Below, one piece after another: positions 6,617 through 12,752 of a DNA stretch of 13,339 nucleotides. Positions within the stretch are counted from its first letter, which is position 1. Each line of letters starts with the position of its first letter. The DNA is from an uncultured Erythrobacteraceae bacterium (GTDB taxonomy: Bacteria; Pseudomonadota; Alphaproteobacteria; Sphingomonadales; Sphingomonadaceae), in NCBI GenBank assembly GCA_950071875.1, contig CATMNW010000035.1, positions 1 through 13,339 of the forward strand. The letters run 5' to 3'. The notes under the pieces were generated by a model, which did no database searches, was not told the origin of the DNA, and was given only the letters and a program-made list of their open reading frames with translations. The translations under genes and the position numbers were made by a program.

Positions 6617-6991
6617 TTGACATCCACACCAAAATCCCTGCGGAAAGCCGAACGCGCGCTGGCCAAAACCGGCGGTGCCCGCGCGCAAAGGCAGATATTC
6701 CTCTGCTCTGTTTCGGAAAAGCAGAAGTGTTGTAGCCGGGAAGAAGGCAAGGAAGCCTGGAATTACCTCAAGAAGCGCCTCAAGGAACTGAAGCTGGTCG
6801 GGCGGGAAGGGACCGTCCAGCGGACCAAGGCGGACTGTCTGCAAATCTGCGAAGCAGGACCAGTCGCGGTCGTCTGGCCGGACAACGTCTGGTACCATTC
6901 TTGCAATCCGGACGTTCTCGAGGCGATTATCCAGCGTCACCTGATCGGCGGCGTGCCTGCAGAGGAATTCCGCCTTACCCCGACAGACTAA
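6617..6991 (+). CDS. Thioredoxin-fold [2Fe-2S] ferredoxin
   Basis: This 124-residue small electron carrier belongs to the thioredoxin-like [2Fe-2S] ferredoxin family. It shows the family's spaced cysteines: C30 in IFLCSVSEKQKCC (with C38 and C39), then C74 and C78 in KADCLQICEAGPVAVVWPD, and C96 in VWYHSCNPD. The final HLIGGVPAEEFRL is also typical. The likely ligands are C30, one of C38/C39, C74 and C78. The physiological redox partner is unknown. The start is unusual: the frame has no ATG, and TTG at 6617-6619 is the only start that keeps the conserved LRKAERALAKTGG lead-in. No Shine-Dalgarno is visible, so translation may depend on coupling to the popZ-like gene ending 18 nt upstream. Its TAA overlaps the stop codon of the convergent membrane protein. 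Confidence 0.85.
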   Translation: MTSTPKSLRKAERALAKTGGARAQRQIFLCSVSEKQKCCSREEGKEAWNYLKKRLKELKLVGREGTVQRTKADCLQICEAGPVAVVWPDNVWYHSCNPDVLEAIIQRHLIGGVPAEEFRLTPTD

Positions 6992-7278
6992 TCCTCGTCG
7001 CTGGGCCGGTCTTCGATGCTCTCGTCGTGACCCGTGCCCGATGAAAGAAAGACGAGGCCCATCAGCGCGCTTGTCAGCAACATGGTAAAGCCGATCCCCA
7101 AGGCAGAAGCGATGTAGAAATGGATCGATACTTCCTGCTCGCCGAACTTCCACATCATCGCCAGGGCGACAACGACGATTCCGACAGTAAGCATGAACAT
7201 GAACCGCATGATCCGGCGAAACCGAGCCCAAGCGTAGGCGGCCTGTTCAGGATCATCGAGTGGAGACTTGCGAGCCAT
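6988..7278 (-). CDS. Small two-helix membrane protein of unknown function
   Basis: The protein has 96 residues. A charged N-terminal segment (KSPLDDPEQAAYAWARFRRI, with an Arg-rich end) precedes two transmembrane helices, at about residues 26-44 (FMFMLTVGIVVVALAMMW) and 54-78 (YIASALGIGFTMLLTSALMG). A short acidic tail (DESIEDRPSDED) ends it. By the positive-inside rule both ends face the cytoplasm, forming a hairpin. I recognise no family beyond a conserved-hypothetical look typical of sphingomonads. No Shine-Dalgarno is evident before the ATG (7276-7278). The gene converges on the ferredoxin, sharing 4 nt of overlapping stop codons (6988-6991), and is divergent from the CBS protein with a 111-nt gap. 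Clean codon use and the hydrophobicity pattern support it as a real gene. Confidence 0.75.
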   Translation of the reverse strand: MARKSPLDDPEQAAYAWARFRRIMRFMFMLTVGIVVVALAMMWKFGEQEVSIHFYIASALGIGFTMLLTSALMGLVFLSSGTGHDESIEDRPSDED

Positions 7279-7378
7279 GGAGGTTCGCCATGGGCTGCTT
7301 TGTCTGGATTTTCAACGATGGCTAGCCACTGATTCGCTTTTTGTCGGGGAAAGTGGCATTCTCCGGATGCACAGGACT

Positions 7379-7384
7379 GGAGGG
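7379..7384 (+). promoter_or_regulatory. Ribosome binding site of the CBS-pair gene
   Basis: GGAGGG lies 5 nt before the ATG at 7390, a near-ideal Shine-Dalgarno that fixes the start. Confidence 0.7.
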
Positions 7385-7389
7385 CACGG

Positions 7390-7821
7390 ATGGATATCGG
7401 CAGGCTGATCGAAGGGCGGGCGAGTTCGGATATCCTCTCATGTGGCCCTGAAACACCTGTTCGCGAAGCGGTGCGCTTGCTCGCTTCCAAACGCATCGGC
7501 GCGATCCCCATTGTCGAGCATGGTAAGGTCGTCGGAATCTTTTCCGAGCGTGATGTGATCTATCGCCTCGCAGACGAAGGCGATGCCTGCCTTTCACGTC
7601 CGCTGGGCGAGGTGATGACTACGCCGGCGATCACCGTTGATCGTTCATCGGATATCATCAGTGCGCTATCTTTGATGAGTCGTCGCCGCATTCGTCACCT
7701 GCCGGTGGTAGAGAGGGAGACAATGTGCGGGTTCATTTCCATCGGTGACCTGGTGCAGGCACGCCTGGACGAGATTGAACACGAAGCCGAAGCGATGCGC
7801 GAATACATCCAGACAGCTTGA
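7390..7821 (+). CDS. CBS domain pair protein (stand-alone Bateman module)
   Basis: The 143 residues are almost entirely two CBS motifs that pack into one Bateman module. CBS1 covers about 12-62, with SCGPETPVREAVRLLASKRI, IPIVEHGKVVGIFSERDVIY. CBS2 covers about 74-128, with VMTTPAITVDRSSDIISALS and HLPVVERETMCGFISIGDL. Such modules usually bind adenine nucleotides or derivatives (AMP, ATP, SAM, NAD) and regulate partner proteins. A C-terminal helix (ARLDEIEHEAEAMREYIQTA) follows, as in many alphaproteobacterial stand-alone CBS proteins. The ligand and partner cannot be read from sequence. A strong GGAGGG fixes the start. The gene heads a compact plus-strand run, with 31 nt to erpA and then 37 nt to xthA, likely one transcript. 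Confidence 0.9.
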   Translation: MDIGRLIEGRASSDILSCGPETPVREAVRLLASKRIGAIPIVEHGKVVGIFSERDVIYRLADEGDACLSRPLGEVMTTPAITVDRSSDIISALSLMSRRRIRHLPVVERETMCGFISIGDLVQARLDEIEHEAEAMREYIQTA

Positions 7822-7852
7822 GCGAAGGCTCGCAGATACCTACATCGTCACC

Positions 7853-8182
7853 ATGAGCACTGCCCCGACCTTAACCGATGCCGCCGCAGCCCGAATTTCC
7901 GCGATTGCCGAGAAGCAATCGAAGCCGGCGATCCTGCGACTATCGGTGGAAGGCGGCGGCTGTTCCGGTTTTCAGTACAAGTTCGGCCTGGCCGACGCCC
8001 CTGAAGGTGATGACAGCGTAAGCGAGAACGGCGGTGTGAAGCTGCTCGTAGATTCAGTTAGCCTCGATCTGGTCGCGGGAAGCACGGTCGATTTTGTCGA
8101 GTCACTCGGCGGAGCGGCGTTCCGGGTAGAGAACCCGCAGGCCGCTGCAGGCTGTGGATGCGGATCCAGCTTCGGGATTTGA
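7853..8182 (+). CDS. erpA: Iron-sulfur cluster insertion protein ErpA (A-type carrier)
   Basis: This 109-residue A-type carrier takes [2Fe-2S] or [4Fe-4S] clusters from the assembly machinery and delivers them to apo-proteins. The three conserved cysteines are present: C37 in EGGGCSGFQY, and C101 and C103 in the C-terminal CGCGSSFGI. The whole length fits the HesB/IscA/SufA/ErpA fold. The ending NPQAAAGCGCGSSFGI resembles ErpA more than IscA. The ATG at 7853-7855 is chosen because it starts the family-length protein; in-frame extension upstream only reads the CBS gene in another frame. No strong Shine-Dalgarno is visible. It lies between the CBS-pair gene and xthA; an erpA-xthA pairing is, to my knowledge, common in alphaproteobacteria. 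Distinguishing ErpA from IscA/SufA is less certain than the family call. Confidence 0.92.
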   Translation: MSTAPTLTDAAAARISAIAEKQSKPAILRLSVEGGGCSGFQYKFGLADAPEGDDSVSENGGVKLLVDSVSLDLVAGSTVDFVESLGGAAFRVENPQAAAGCGCGSSFGI

Positions 8183-8219
8183 GTTAGACCCGCGCGATGG
8201 TTTCGGGCATCAGGTCGCG

Positions 8220-9005
8220 ATGCGCATTGCCACGTACAATATCAACGGGATCAAGGCCCGCCTGCCTAGGCTGAAGGAGTGGCTCGAGGAAACCCGCCCT
8301 GCGGTCGCCTGTCTGCAGGAAATCAAGACCATGGACGATGGCTTCCCGGCGGATGAGTTCGAAGCGATCGGTTACAAGGCGATCTGGCACGGACAAAAGA
8401 GCTTCAATGGGGTCGCCATTCTGGCAGACGGTCAACAGCCCGTAGAGGTTCAACGCGGGCTCGGCATCGATGGTCCGAAGGACGGTGAAGGCGAGCAGGC
8501 CCGTTATCTGGAAGCCGATGTGAATGGCGTGCGTATCTGCAATCTCTACCTTCCCAACGGCAACCCGCATCCGGGGCCGAAGTTCGAATACAAGCTCGAC
8601 TGGATGCAAAAGCTCCGTGAGCGGATGAAGAAGTTATGGGAGGAAGAGATCCCGGCTGTCGTGCTTGGCGACTTCAACGTTATCCCTGAAAACAAGGATG
8701 TGTGGTCCGTGCGCGCCATGGCATCCGATGCGCTGATGCAGCCGGAATCACGCGACGCCTATGCAAATTTGCTTGCAGACGGCTGGACCGACGCGATCAA
8801 TACGTTGAATCCGCGTGGGGGAGTGTGGACCTATTGGGATTATCAGGCGGGCGCCTGGCAGCGCGACCACGGGTTCCGTATCGACCACCTTCTCCTTTCG
8901 CCTGAACTTGCTGACCGCATGATAGCCGCAGGTGTCGACAAGGAATACCGCGGGAGAGAGAAGGCGAGCGACCATACCCCCGTCTGGGTCGAACTGCGCG
9001 AGTGA
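8220..9005 (+). CDS. xthA: Exodeoxyribonuclease III
   Basis: The 261 residues start at ATG 8220 with MRIATYNINGIKARL. Exonuclease III is a Mg-dependent AP endonuclease and 3'-5' exonuclease of base-excision repair. All catalytic residues align with the E. coli enzyme: N7, E34 in CLQEIK, Y110 in CNLYLPNGNP, D151 and N153 in GDFNVIP, D222 in RIDHLLLS, and D251-H252 in SDHTPV. The length is standard for the family. Translation could open 66 nt earlier in frame, but that would overlap erpA and add non-conserved residues; AGG 5 nt before 8220 supports the shorter form. The gene follows erpA by 37 nt and ends at a hairpin shared with the convergent cell-wall hydrolase. Confidence 0.96.
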   Translation: MRIATYNINGIKARLPRLKEWLEETRPAVACLQEIKTMDDGFPADEFEAIGYKAIWHGQKSFNGVAILADGQQPVEVQRGLGIDGPKDGEGEQARYLEADVNGVRICNLYLPNGNPHPGPKFEYKLDWMQKLRERMKKLWEEEIPAVVLGDFNVIPENKDVWSVRAMASDALMQPESRDAYANLLADGWTDAINTLNPRGGVWTYWDYQAGAWQRDHGFRIDHLLLSPELADRMIAAGVDKEYRGREKASDHTPVWVELRE

Positions 9006-9019
9006 CACGCCGCAACGGA

Positions 9020-9049
9020 AAAGGGCCGCCACTTTCGTGACGACCCTTT
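9020..9049. terminator. Hairpin terminator between xthA and the convergent hydrolase gene
   Basis: The arms AAAGGGCCGCCAC (9020-9032) and GTGACGACCCTTT (9037-9049) pair over 13 positions with two C-A mismatches around a TTTC loop. The A-run on one side and T-run on the other would provide short U-tracts in both directions, fitting a bidirectional terminator for the converging genes ending at 9005 and 9072. Confidence 0.7.
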
Positions 9050-9071
9050 CATGCAAATTCGTATCGCTTTC

Positions 9072-9731
9072 TCAGCGGTAAAACACGTGGGTATCAATAG
9101 TGGCGACCGCGACCTTGCGGTGGCTCCAGCGCGGCTTGACGTATTTCGCGTGGAAATAGACTGCTTCGTCGGCGCTGCTTTCCCACAGTCCGCGGTGCGC
9201 GATCCGGGCGACGGCCTGAGCCCGCTTCCATGCGCTCGATCCGGTTTTGATGCGGGGCATCCGTCCGTTCTTCACGAAAGAGAACTGGGCGCGCTGATAA
9301 ACAACGCCGCAGTAGCTCGACGGCCAGCGACTGTCGTCCGAGCGGTTGATAACCACCTTAGCCACGGCCAGTTGCCCGGCCAGCGGTTCACCACGCGATT
9401 CGAAATACACGGCACCCGCCAGGCACTGTAGTTCGTCGGAGAGCTGGCCCGCAGCGGGCATAGCGTCGACGAGTTCGCGCAGGCTAGAGGCCTCGGCCGC
9501 GGGTACATCGGAAACTGGGGTTTCTGCTTCCTCGTTCTCGGGAAGCTCCTGCACCACCTCGTTCTCGACGAAAACGGGCACTACCTCTTCGGTGAGCTGT
9601 GCTTCGGCTGCAGGGATATCGGTTGCTTGCGCCGCAACCTGAGCGATGGCGTCGGAACCCTCGGCCCCGGCAAAAGTAGTAAGGGTGATCGCCGCGGCAA
9701 CCGCGGTGAAACCAGTAAACTTGCGAATCAT
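9072..9731 (-). CDS. Secreted cell-wall hydrolase, SleB/Hydrolase_2 family
   Basis: The protein has 219 residues. A signal peptide (about 1-23, MIRKFTGFTAVAAAITLTTF then AGA) is followed by a Glu-, Ala- and Pro-rich linker without predicted fold (about 25-98). The Hydrolase_2 domain fills about 100-219. It carries the family core CLAGAVYFESRGEP, whose E111 is the probable catalytic acid, then QLAVAKVVINR and WPSSYCGVVYQRAQFSFV. It ends with VATIDTHVFYR. C103 and C141 could form a disulphide in the periplasm. Members related to spore cortex-lytic SleB/CwlJ are common in non-sporulating alphaproteobacteria, where they act on peptidoglycan during growth or division. The linker probably spans the periplasm or positions the enzyme. 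No clear Shine-Dalgarno precedes the ATG (9729-9731). It faces xthA tail to tail. Confidence 0.9.
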   Translation of the reverse strand: MIRKFTGFTAVAAAITLTTFAGAEGSDAIAQVAAQATDIPAAEAQLTEEVVPVFVENEVVQELPENEEAETPVSDVPAAEASSLRELVDAMPAAGQLSDELQCLAGAVYFESRGEPLAGQLAVAKVVINRSDDSRWPSSYCGVVYQRAQFSFVKNGRMPRIKTGSSAWKRAQAVARIAHRGLWESSADEAVYFHAKYVKPRWSHRKVAVATIDTHVFYR

Positions 9732-9933
9732 TGCTTGCTGACAACTAAGCGGTTGGCAGTCAGTCGCAGGCTGGGACCCATGGCGCGTTTCTTGCGTCCT
9801 GGAATTCGGATCCGATTTCGGGCCTGCCGACTACCCCCCGTCTGCGTGCTAGCGTGCCGACCCCATTGCCGTCCCACGCCGCCTGCGCATCGAAGTTGGG
9901 CGGCCAAATAGTCACAATTGAAATCAAGTCAAG
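9732..9933. other. Intergenic gap of 202 bp upstream of the cell-wall hydrolase gene
   Basis: No convincing gene is seen. The only open frame of note on the plus strand (ATG 9780 to 9911) codes for a Cys/Arg/Pro-rich 43-residue peptide with no ribosome site and looks non-coding. The gap lies upstream of the hydrolase and downstream of DUF1491, both on the minus strand, so it most likely holds the hydrolase promoter and leader. No hairpin with a T-run was found for the DUF1491 transcript. Confidence 0.5.
9905..9932 (-). promoter_or_regulatory. Candidate promoter of the cell-wall hydrolase gene
   Basis: Read on the minus strand there is a -35-like TTGACT (9932-9927), a 16-nt spacer and a weak -10-like TATTTG (9910-9905). 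This AT-rich patch is the only one in the gap. If real, the hydrolase mRNA would have an unusually long leader of about 165 nt. Confidence 0.28.
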
Positions 9934-10269
9934 TTAATCGGCTACGGTTGCGACAAACCGTTCCGCATTTTCGATATCTAGCTCGACAACCCAGCAATCA
10001 GGGTCTGATTGGCGCCTGCGCGCGATGTATTCGTCAAATTCCCTTTGTTTCTCATAGTCTTGCTCACGCGTGCAAGTAAAAGTGCGCGAGCCGTCCAGCT
10101 GGGGCATGCGTTCCCATAGTCGGGTATTTTTGCCACTATGGGTGGTTAATACGAGGATGATCCCTGCATCCCTTTCGCCCTTCTGTAGGACCATGCCGAA
10201 CCCGCCGGCACCCTCAACAGCCCGGATCAAGCCCGAAACTTCGACATGAGCTGGCAGACGCGCATCCAT
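9934..10269 (-). CDS. DUF1491 family protein
   Basis: The 111 residues match what I know of the alphaproteobacterial DUF1491 family, whose function is unknown. It opens with ARLPAHVEVSGLIRAVEGAG and GFGMVLQKGERDAG, has WERMPQLDGSRTF in the middle, and ends with an EYIARRRQSDPDCWVVELDI block followed by ENAERFVATVAD. It is soluble, with no signal peptide or membrane segment. The start ATG (10267-10269) lies 4 nt after the stop of the thioesterase, so the two are almost certainly co-translated. This family is usually single-domain and about this length. The neighbourhood (thioesterase, ribosome hibernation factor) does not reveal a role. Confidence 0.82.
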   Translation of the reverse strand: MDARLPAHVEVSGLIRAVEGAGGFGMVLQKGERDAGIILVLTTHSGKNTRLWERMPQLDGSRTFTCTREQDYEKQREFDEYIARRRQSDPDCWVVELDIENAERFVATVAD

Positions 10270-10273
10270 TAGA

Positions 10274-10738
10274 TCAAACGTCGGAGCGGTAGCCCGGCAG
10301 ACCGGAAAGCGGGATATGGGAACGCATGAATGTTCCGGTACCCCGCCCTACCTCATCACCTTCCTCGTCGATCAATCGCGATTCGGCGACGAAAACACGC
10401 TTGCGACCACTCACCCAGCGTCCTTCGGCTACCACTCGCCCTAAGCGGATCGGCTTGGTAAAGTGAAGGTTGAACGAGGTTGTCAGCAAGAAGCGGTCGG
10501 TGACCAAGGTGTTCGCGGCATAGAAACCTGCGTCGTCGAGCATCTTGAAATAAATCGTCCCGTGCGCCGCGCCCGCAGCATGATATACGTCTTCGGTGAC
10601 ATCGAAAACGATACGTGCAGTGCCTTCGCCGGTAATTTCGAGATGCGACGAGAACAGGGCGTTGACCGGCGCCGAAACGTAGAGGCTTTCGAGCGCCCGG
10701 AAATGGCGCTCGGCCCCGCTGGTTGCGGCAACGGTCAT
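10274..10738 (-). CDS. PaaI-type hotdog thioesterase
   Basis: The protein has 154 residues in a single hotdog domain (about 25-145). The PaaI/YbgC-like core HAAGAAHGTIYFKMLDDAGF (52-71 region) has H59-G60 and D68-D69 where acyl-CoA thioesterases carry the HGG...D/E active-site helix. The later LTTSFNLHFTKPIRLGRVVA strand block also fits. Members hydrolyse acyl- or aryl-CoA thioesters in the cytoplasm; the substrate here cannot be read. The ATG at 10736-10738 is chosen because a strong GAGG/AGGA Shine-Dalgarno sits just upstream and the fold begins soon after. The open frame extends further 5' only by running through the 3' end of the hpf gene in another frame. It lies 16 nt after hpf and 4 nt before DUF1491, as part of one operon. 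Confidence 0.85.
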   Translation of the reverse strand: MTVAATSGAERHFRALESLYVSAPVNALFSSHLEITGEGTARIVFDVTEDVYHAAGAAHGTIYFKMLDDAGFYAANTLVTDRFLLTTSFNLHFTKPIRLGRVVAEGRWVSGRKRVFVAESRLIDEEGDEVGRGTGTFMRSHIPLSGLPGYRSDV

Positions 10739-10754
10739 TCCTCGATCCTCTCCC

Positions 10755-11324
10755 TCAGCGCGGCTCGACCCAGCCGATCGATCCATCGTGGCGGCGATAG
10801 ACCATATTGTGCGCGCCGCTTCCAGCGTTCTTGAAGAGAAGCCCGTTGGCATTCTGGAGATCGAGCAGCATGACCGCGTCAGCGACACTGCATTCGGGGA
10901 TGATCGCTTTCGTTTCGGCAATCACCGGCGGACTATCGGCGGTGATTTCTTCATCATTGTCCGGCTCGGGGGCCGAGAAGATGGTATATGCTGCTTCTGC
11001 CTCGCGAACGGCGTGGTCGGCCTGCTCGTGCCGATCCTTGATGCGCCGCTTGTACCGGCGCAGCTGTTTCTCGATCTTCCCTGCGGCGACATCGAAGGCC
11101 TGATGAACATCATGCGCTTCGGCGTGGCCCTTGAGAATCAGGCCCTGCATCACATGAGTCACGATATCGGAAGTAAAGGATCCACCGGGTCCCTTGCCAA
11201 AGGTAACGTGTGAGGAGATCGCGCGGCTGAAGTATTTCTCAACGATGGAATTCAGCCTGTCATCGACATGTTCTTGCAGGGCAGCACCAGTATCAATCTG
11301 GTGACCGGAAACGCGAATATCCAT
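10755..11324 (-). CDS. hpf: Long-form ribosome hibernation promoting factor
   Basis: The 189 residues start at ATG 11324 with MDIRVSGHQIDTGAALQEHV. The N-terminal S30AE domain (about 1-105) includes VTFGKGPGGSFTSDIV, LKGHAEAHDVHQAFDVAA and EKQLRRYKRRIKDR. An acidic linker follows (about 120-140). The C-terminal domain (about 145-189, ADAVMLLDLQNANGLLFKN to RRHDGSIGWVEPR) is the dimerisation module of long HPF. This domain pairs 70S ribosomes into inactive 100S dimers in stationary phase or under stress. A long open frame continues 5' of this start, but it only shadows dnaQ. AAAGGAGA about 11 nt upstream supports 11324. The 76-nt gap before dnaQ holds room for its own promoter. It leads the hpf-thioesterase-DUF1491 group. 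Confidence 0.94.
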   Translation of the reverse strand: MDIRVSGHQIDTGAALQEHVDDRLNSIVEKYFSRAISSHVTFGKGPGGSFTSDIVTHVMQGLILKGHAEAHDVHQAFDVAAGKIEKQLRRYKRRIKDRHEQADHAVREAEAAYTIFSAPEPDNDEEITADSPPVIAETKAIIPECSVADAVMLLDLQNANGLLFKNAGSGAHNMVYRRHDGSIGWVEPR

Positions 11325-11332
11325 TATGCTGT

Positions 11333-11340
11333 GTTCTCCT
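11333..11340 (-). promoter_or_regulatory. hpf: Ribosome binding site of hpf
   Basis: On the minus strand an AAAGGAGA-type sequence lies about 8-11 nt before the ATG at 11324. It is strong and decides this start over the longer open frame. Confidence 0.6.
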
Positions 11341-11400
11341 TTACCGTCCCCTGCGATCCCTAGTTTACCGGACCCCTTGGCCGGCGTTCCTGACCGAAAA

Positions 11401-12096
11401 TCACCCCCAGAGAGGGTTGTCGATTCCGGCCATGAATTCCCTATGCCGCACCAGCTCTGCTTCGGTAGCAGCATGGGGCCGCGGTTCACGCCGCGGACCT
11501 GCCGGTGCCGGGCGCACGGCAACCTGCATTTTCTCGCCGGTAGGCTCGGCTGCCGACGCCTCAGCCGCGAGTTCCAAGCCGATCTGGCGACCGCCTTTGA
11601 GCTCGACATAGACCTGCGCAAGCAGTTCGGCATCCAGCAGTGCACCGTGCTTTACCCGATGGCTGCGGTCGATACCGTACCGACTGCATAAGGCATCGAG
11701 CGAGAGCTTAGCGCCGGGATGCCGCTTCCGGGCAATCGCGACGGTGTCCACCATCCGGGTCATGCAGACGGGTTCCAGTTCACACAAGGCGAGTTCGGCG
11801 TTCAGAAAGCCAAAGTCGAAACCGGCGTTATGGGCCACCAGCGGGGAATCGCCGATGAACTCCAGTAGCTCTTGGCAGGTGTCGCGAAACAACGGTTTGT
11901 CCGCAAGGAATGCAGCGGAAAGCCCGTGAACGGCCTCAGCTCCTGCCGGCATGTCACGTTCGGGATTAAAATAGGCGTGGTAGCTCTGGCCAGTGGGCAC
12001 GAGATTGACCATCTCGATGCAGCCGATTTCGACCATCCGGTCCCCGGTCTTGGGATCTAGGCCAGTGGTTTCGGTATCGAACACGATTTCACGCAT
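11401..12096 (-). CDS. dnaQ: DNA polymerase III epsilon subunit (3'-5' proofreading exonuclease)
   Basis: This 231-residue proofreading subunit belongs to the replicative polymerase. The DEDDh exonuclease domain occupies about 1-170. ExoI is FDTETTGLD with D7 and E9, ExoII is AHNAGFDFGFLNAE with D94, and ExoIIIe is HRVKHGALLDAELL with H150 and D155, all as in E. coli epsilon. The C-terminal tail (about 171-231) is Ala/Pro/Glu-rich with a final EAELVRHREFMAGIDNPLW, the region expected to contact the alpha subunit in alphaproteobacteria. The start ATG (12094-12096) begins directly with the exonuclease strand; no strong Shine-Dalgarno is seen. It lies 50 nt after coaE in the same orientation, probably in one operon with coaE and aroE. 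Confidence 0.95.
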   Translation of the reverse strand: MREIVFDTETTGLDPKTGDRMVEIGCIEMVNLVPTGQSYHAYFNPERDMPAGAEAVHGLSAAFLADKPLFRDTCQELLEFIGDSPLVAHNAGFDFGFLNAELALCELEPVCMTRMVDTVAIARKRHPGAKLSLDALCSRYGIDRSHRVKHGALLDAELLAQVYVELKGGRQIGLELAAEASAAEPTGEKMQVAVRPAPAGPRREPRPHAATEAELVRHREFMAGIDNPLWG

Positions 12097-12146
12097 CGAA
12101 ACTTCTATCGGCCTCGCTTGCGCAGATTACAAGGGGGTTACATTGC

Positions 12147-12752
12147 CTATCGCGCCGCGCTTGCAGCACGCAATTCCTCGATAAGCGCGATGACCGCATC
12201 CTCGGTTTGCTTGAGCGCGGTGCCTGTGTCGATGACATGATCGGCGCGCGCGCGTTTTTCACTGTCGGGCGTCTGCAGTCCAAGGATGTGCGTGAATTTT
12301 TCCTTGGTCATCCCGGAGCGGGCAAGCACCCGTCGCCGCTGTTCCTCTGCTGATGCCGAAACGACCACGACCCGATCGACTGATCCAGCTCCACCCTTCT
12401 CGAACAGCAGCGGAATGTCGAATACGACCAACGGCGCGCCGACATATTCGATAAGGAATGCCTGGCGCTTCTTGGCAACGGCCGGGTGGACGATCCCCTC
12501 CAGCCGCGCGAGCTTTTCCGGATCGCCGAAAACCAGCGCGCCCAGCTTCTCACGCGACACGCCCCTCTCGTCAGTGCTGCCGGGGAAAGCTGCTTCGATC
12601 GCCGCATTGAGTTCGCCATCCGGTCCTTGCATCGCGCGCACTTCGGCATCGGCGTCGAAAACCGGCACGCCTGCTGCCGCGAACATCGCCGCAACGGTCG
12701 ATTTGCCCATCCCAATGGAACCGGTGAGCCCGATAATGAGGGGGCGGGTCAT
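12147..12752 (-). CDS. coaE: Dephospho-CoA kinase
   Basis: This 201-residue enzyme phosphorylates the 3'-hydroxyl of dephospho-CoA with ATP, the last step of coenzyme A synthesis. The P-loop GLTGSIGMGKST (8-19) is at the N-terminus. It is followed by VPVFDADAEVRAM (the conserved D-A-D substrate region), GIVHPAV, VVFDIPLLFEKG and DRVVVVSASAEEQRRRVLAR. The length is standard. The ATG (12750-12752) overlaps the aroE stop by 4 nt (ATGA), a typical coupling arrangement. A C-terminal Ala-rich tail is unremarkable. It sits between aroE and dnaQ, an arrangement common in alphaproteobacteria. Confidence 0.95.
   Translation of the reverse strand: MTRPLIIGLTGSIGMGKSTVAAMFAAAGVPVFDADAEVRAMQGPDGELNAAIEAAFPGSTDERGVSREKLGALVFGDPEKLARLEGIVHPAVAKKRQAFLIEYVGAPLVVFDIPLLFEKGGAGSVDRVVVVSASAEEQRRRVLARSGMTKEKFTHILGLQTPDSEKRARADHVIDTGTALKQTEDAVIALIEELRAASAAR

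Noticed and set aside
7275..7293. Two CCATGG copies flanking AGGTTCG, resembling an operator
   Set aside because: Each is a 6-bp palindrome on its own, one overlaps the start codon of the membrane protein, and the extension of symmetry needs a bulge; chance is sufficient.
9780..9911. Small plus-strand frame (43 codons) in the gap upstream of the hydrolase
   Set aside because: There is no ribosome site and the composition is Arg/Cys/Pro-rich, as in non-coding GC-rich DNA.
10739..10921. Extended 5' frame of the thioesterase
   Set aside because: It overlaps the coding end of hpf and adds Ser/Arg-rich residues unlike the family; a strong Shine-Dalgarno precedes 10738.
11325..11645. Extended 5' frame of hpf
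   Set aside because: It runs through the 3' end of dnaQ in another frame and would precede a complete S30AE domain; a good ribosome site supports 11324.
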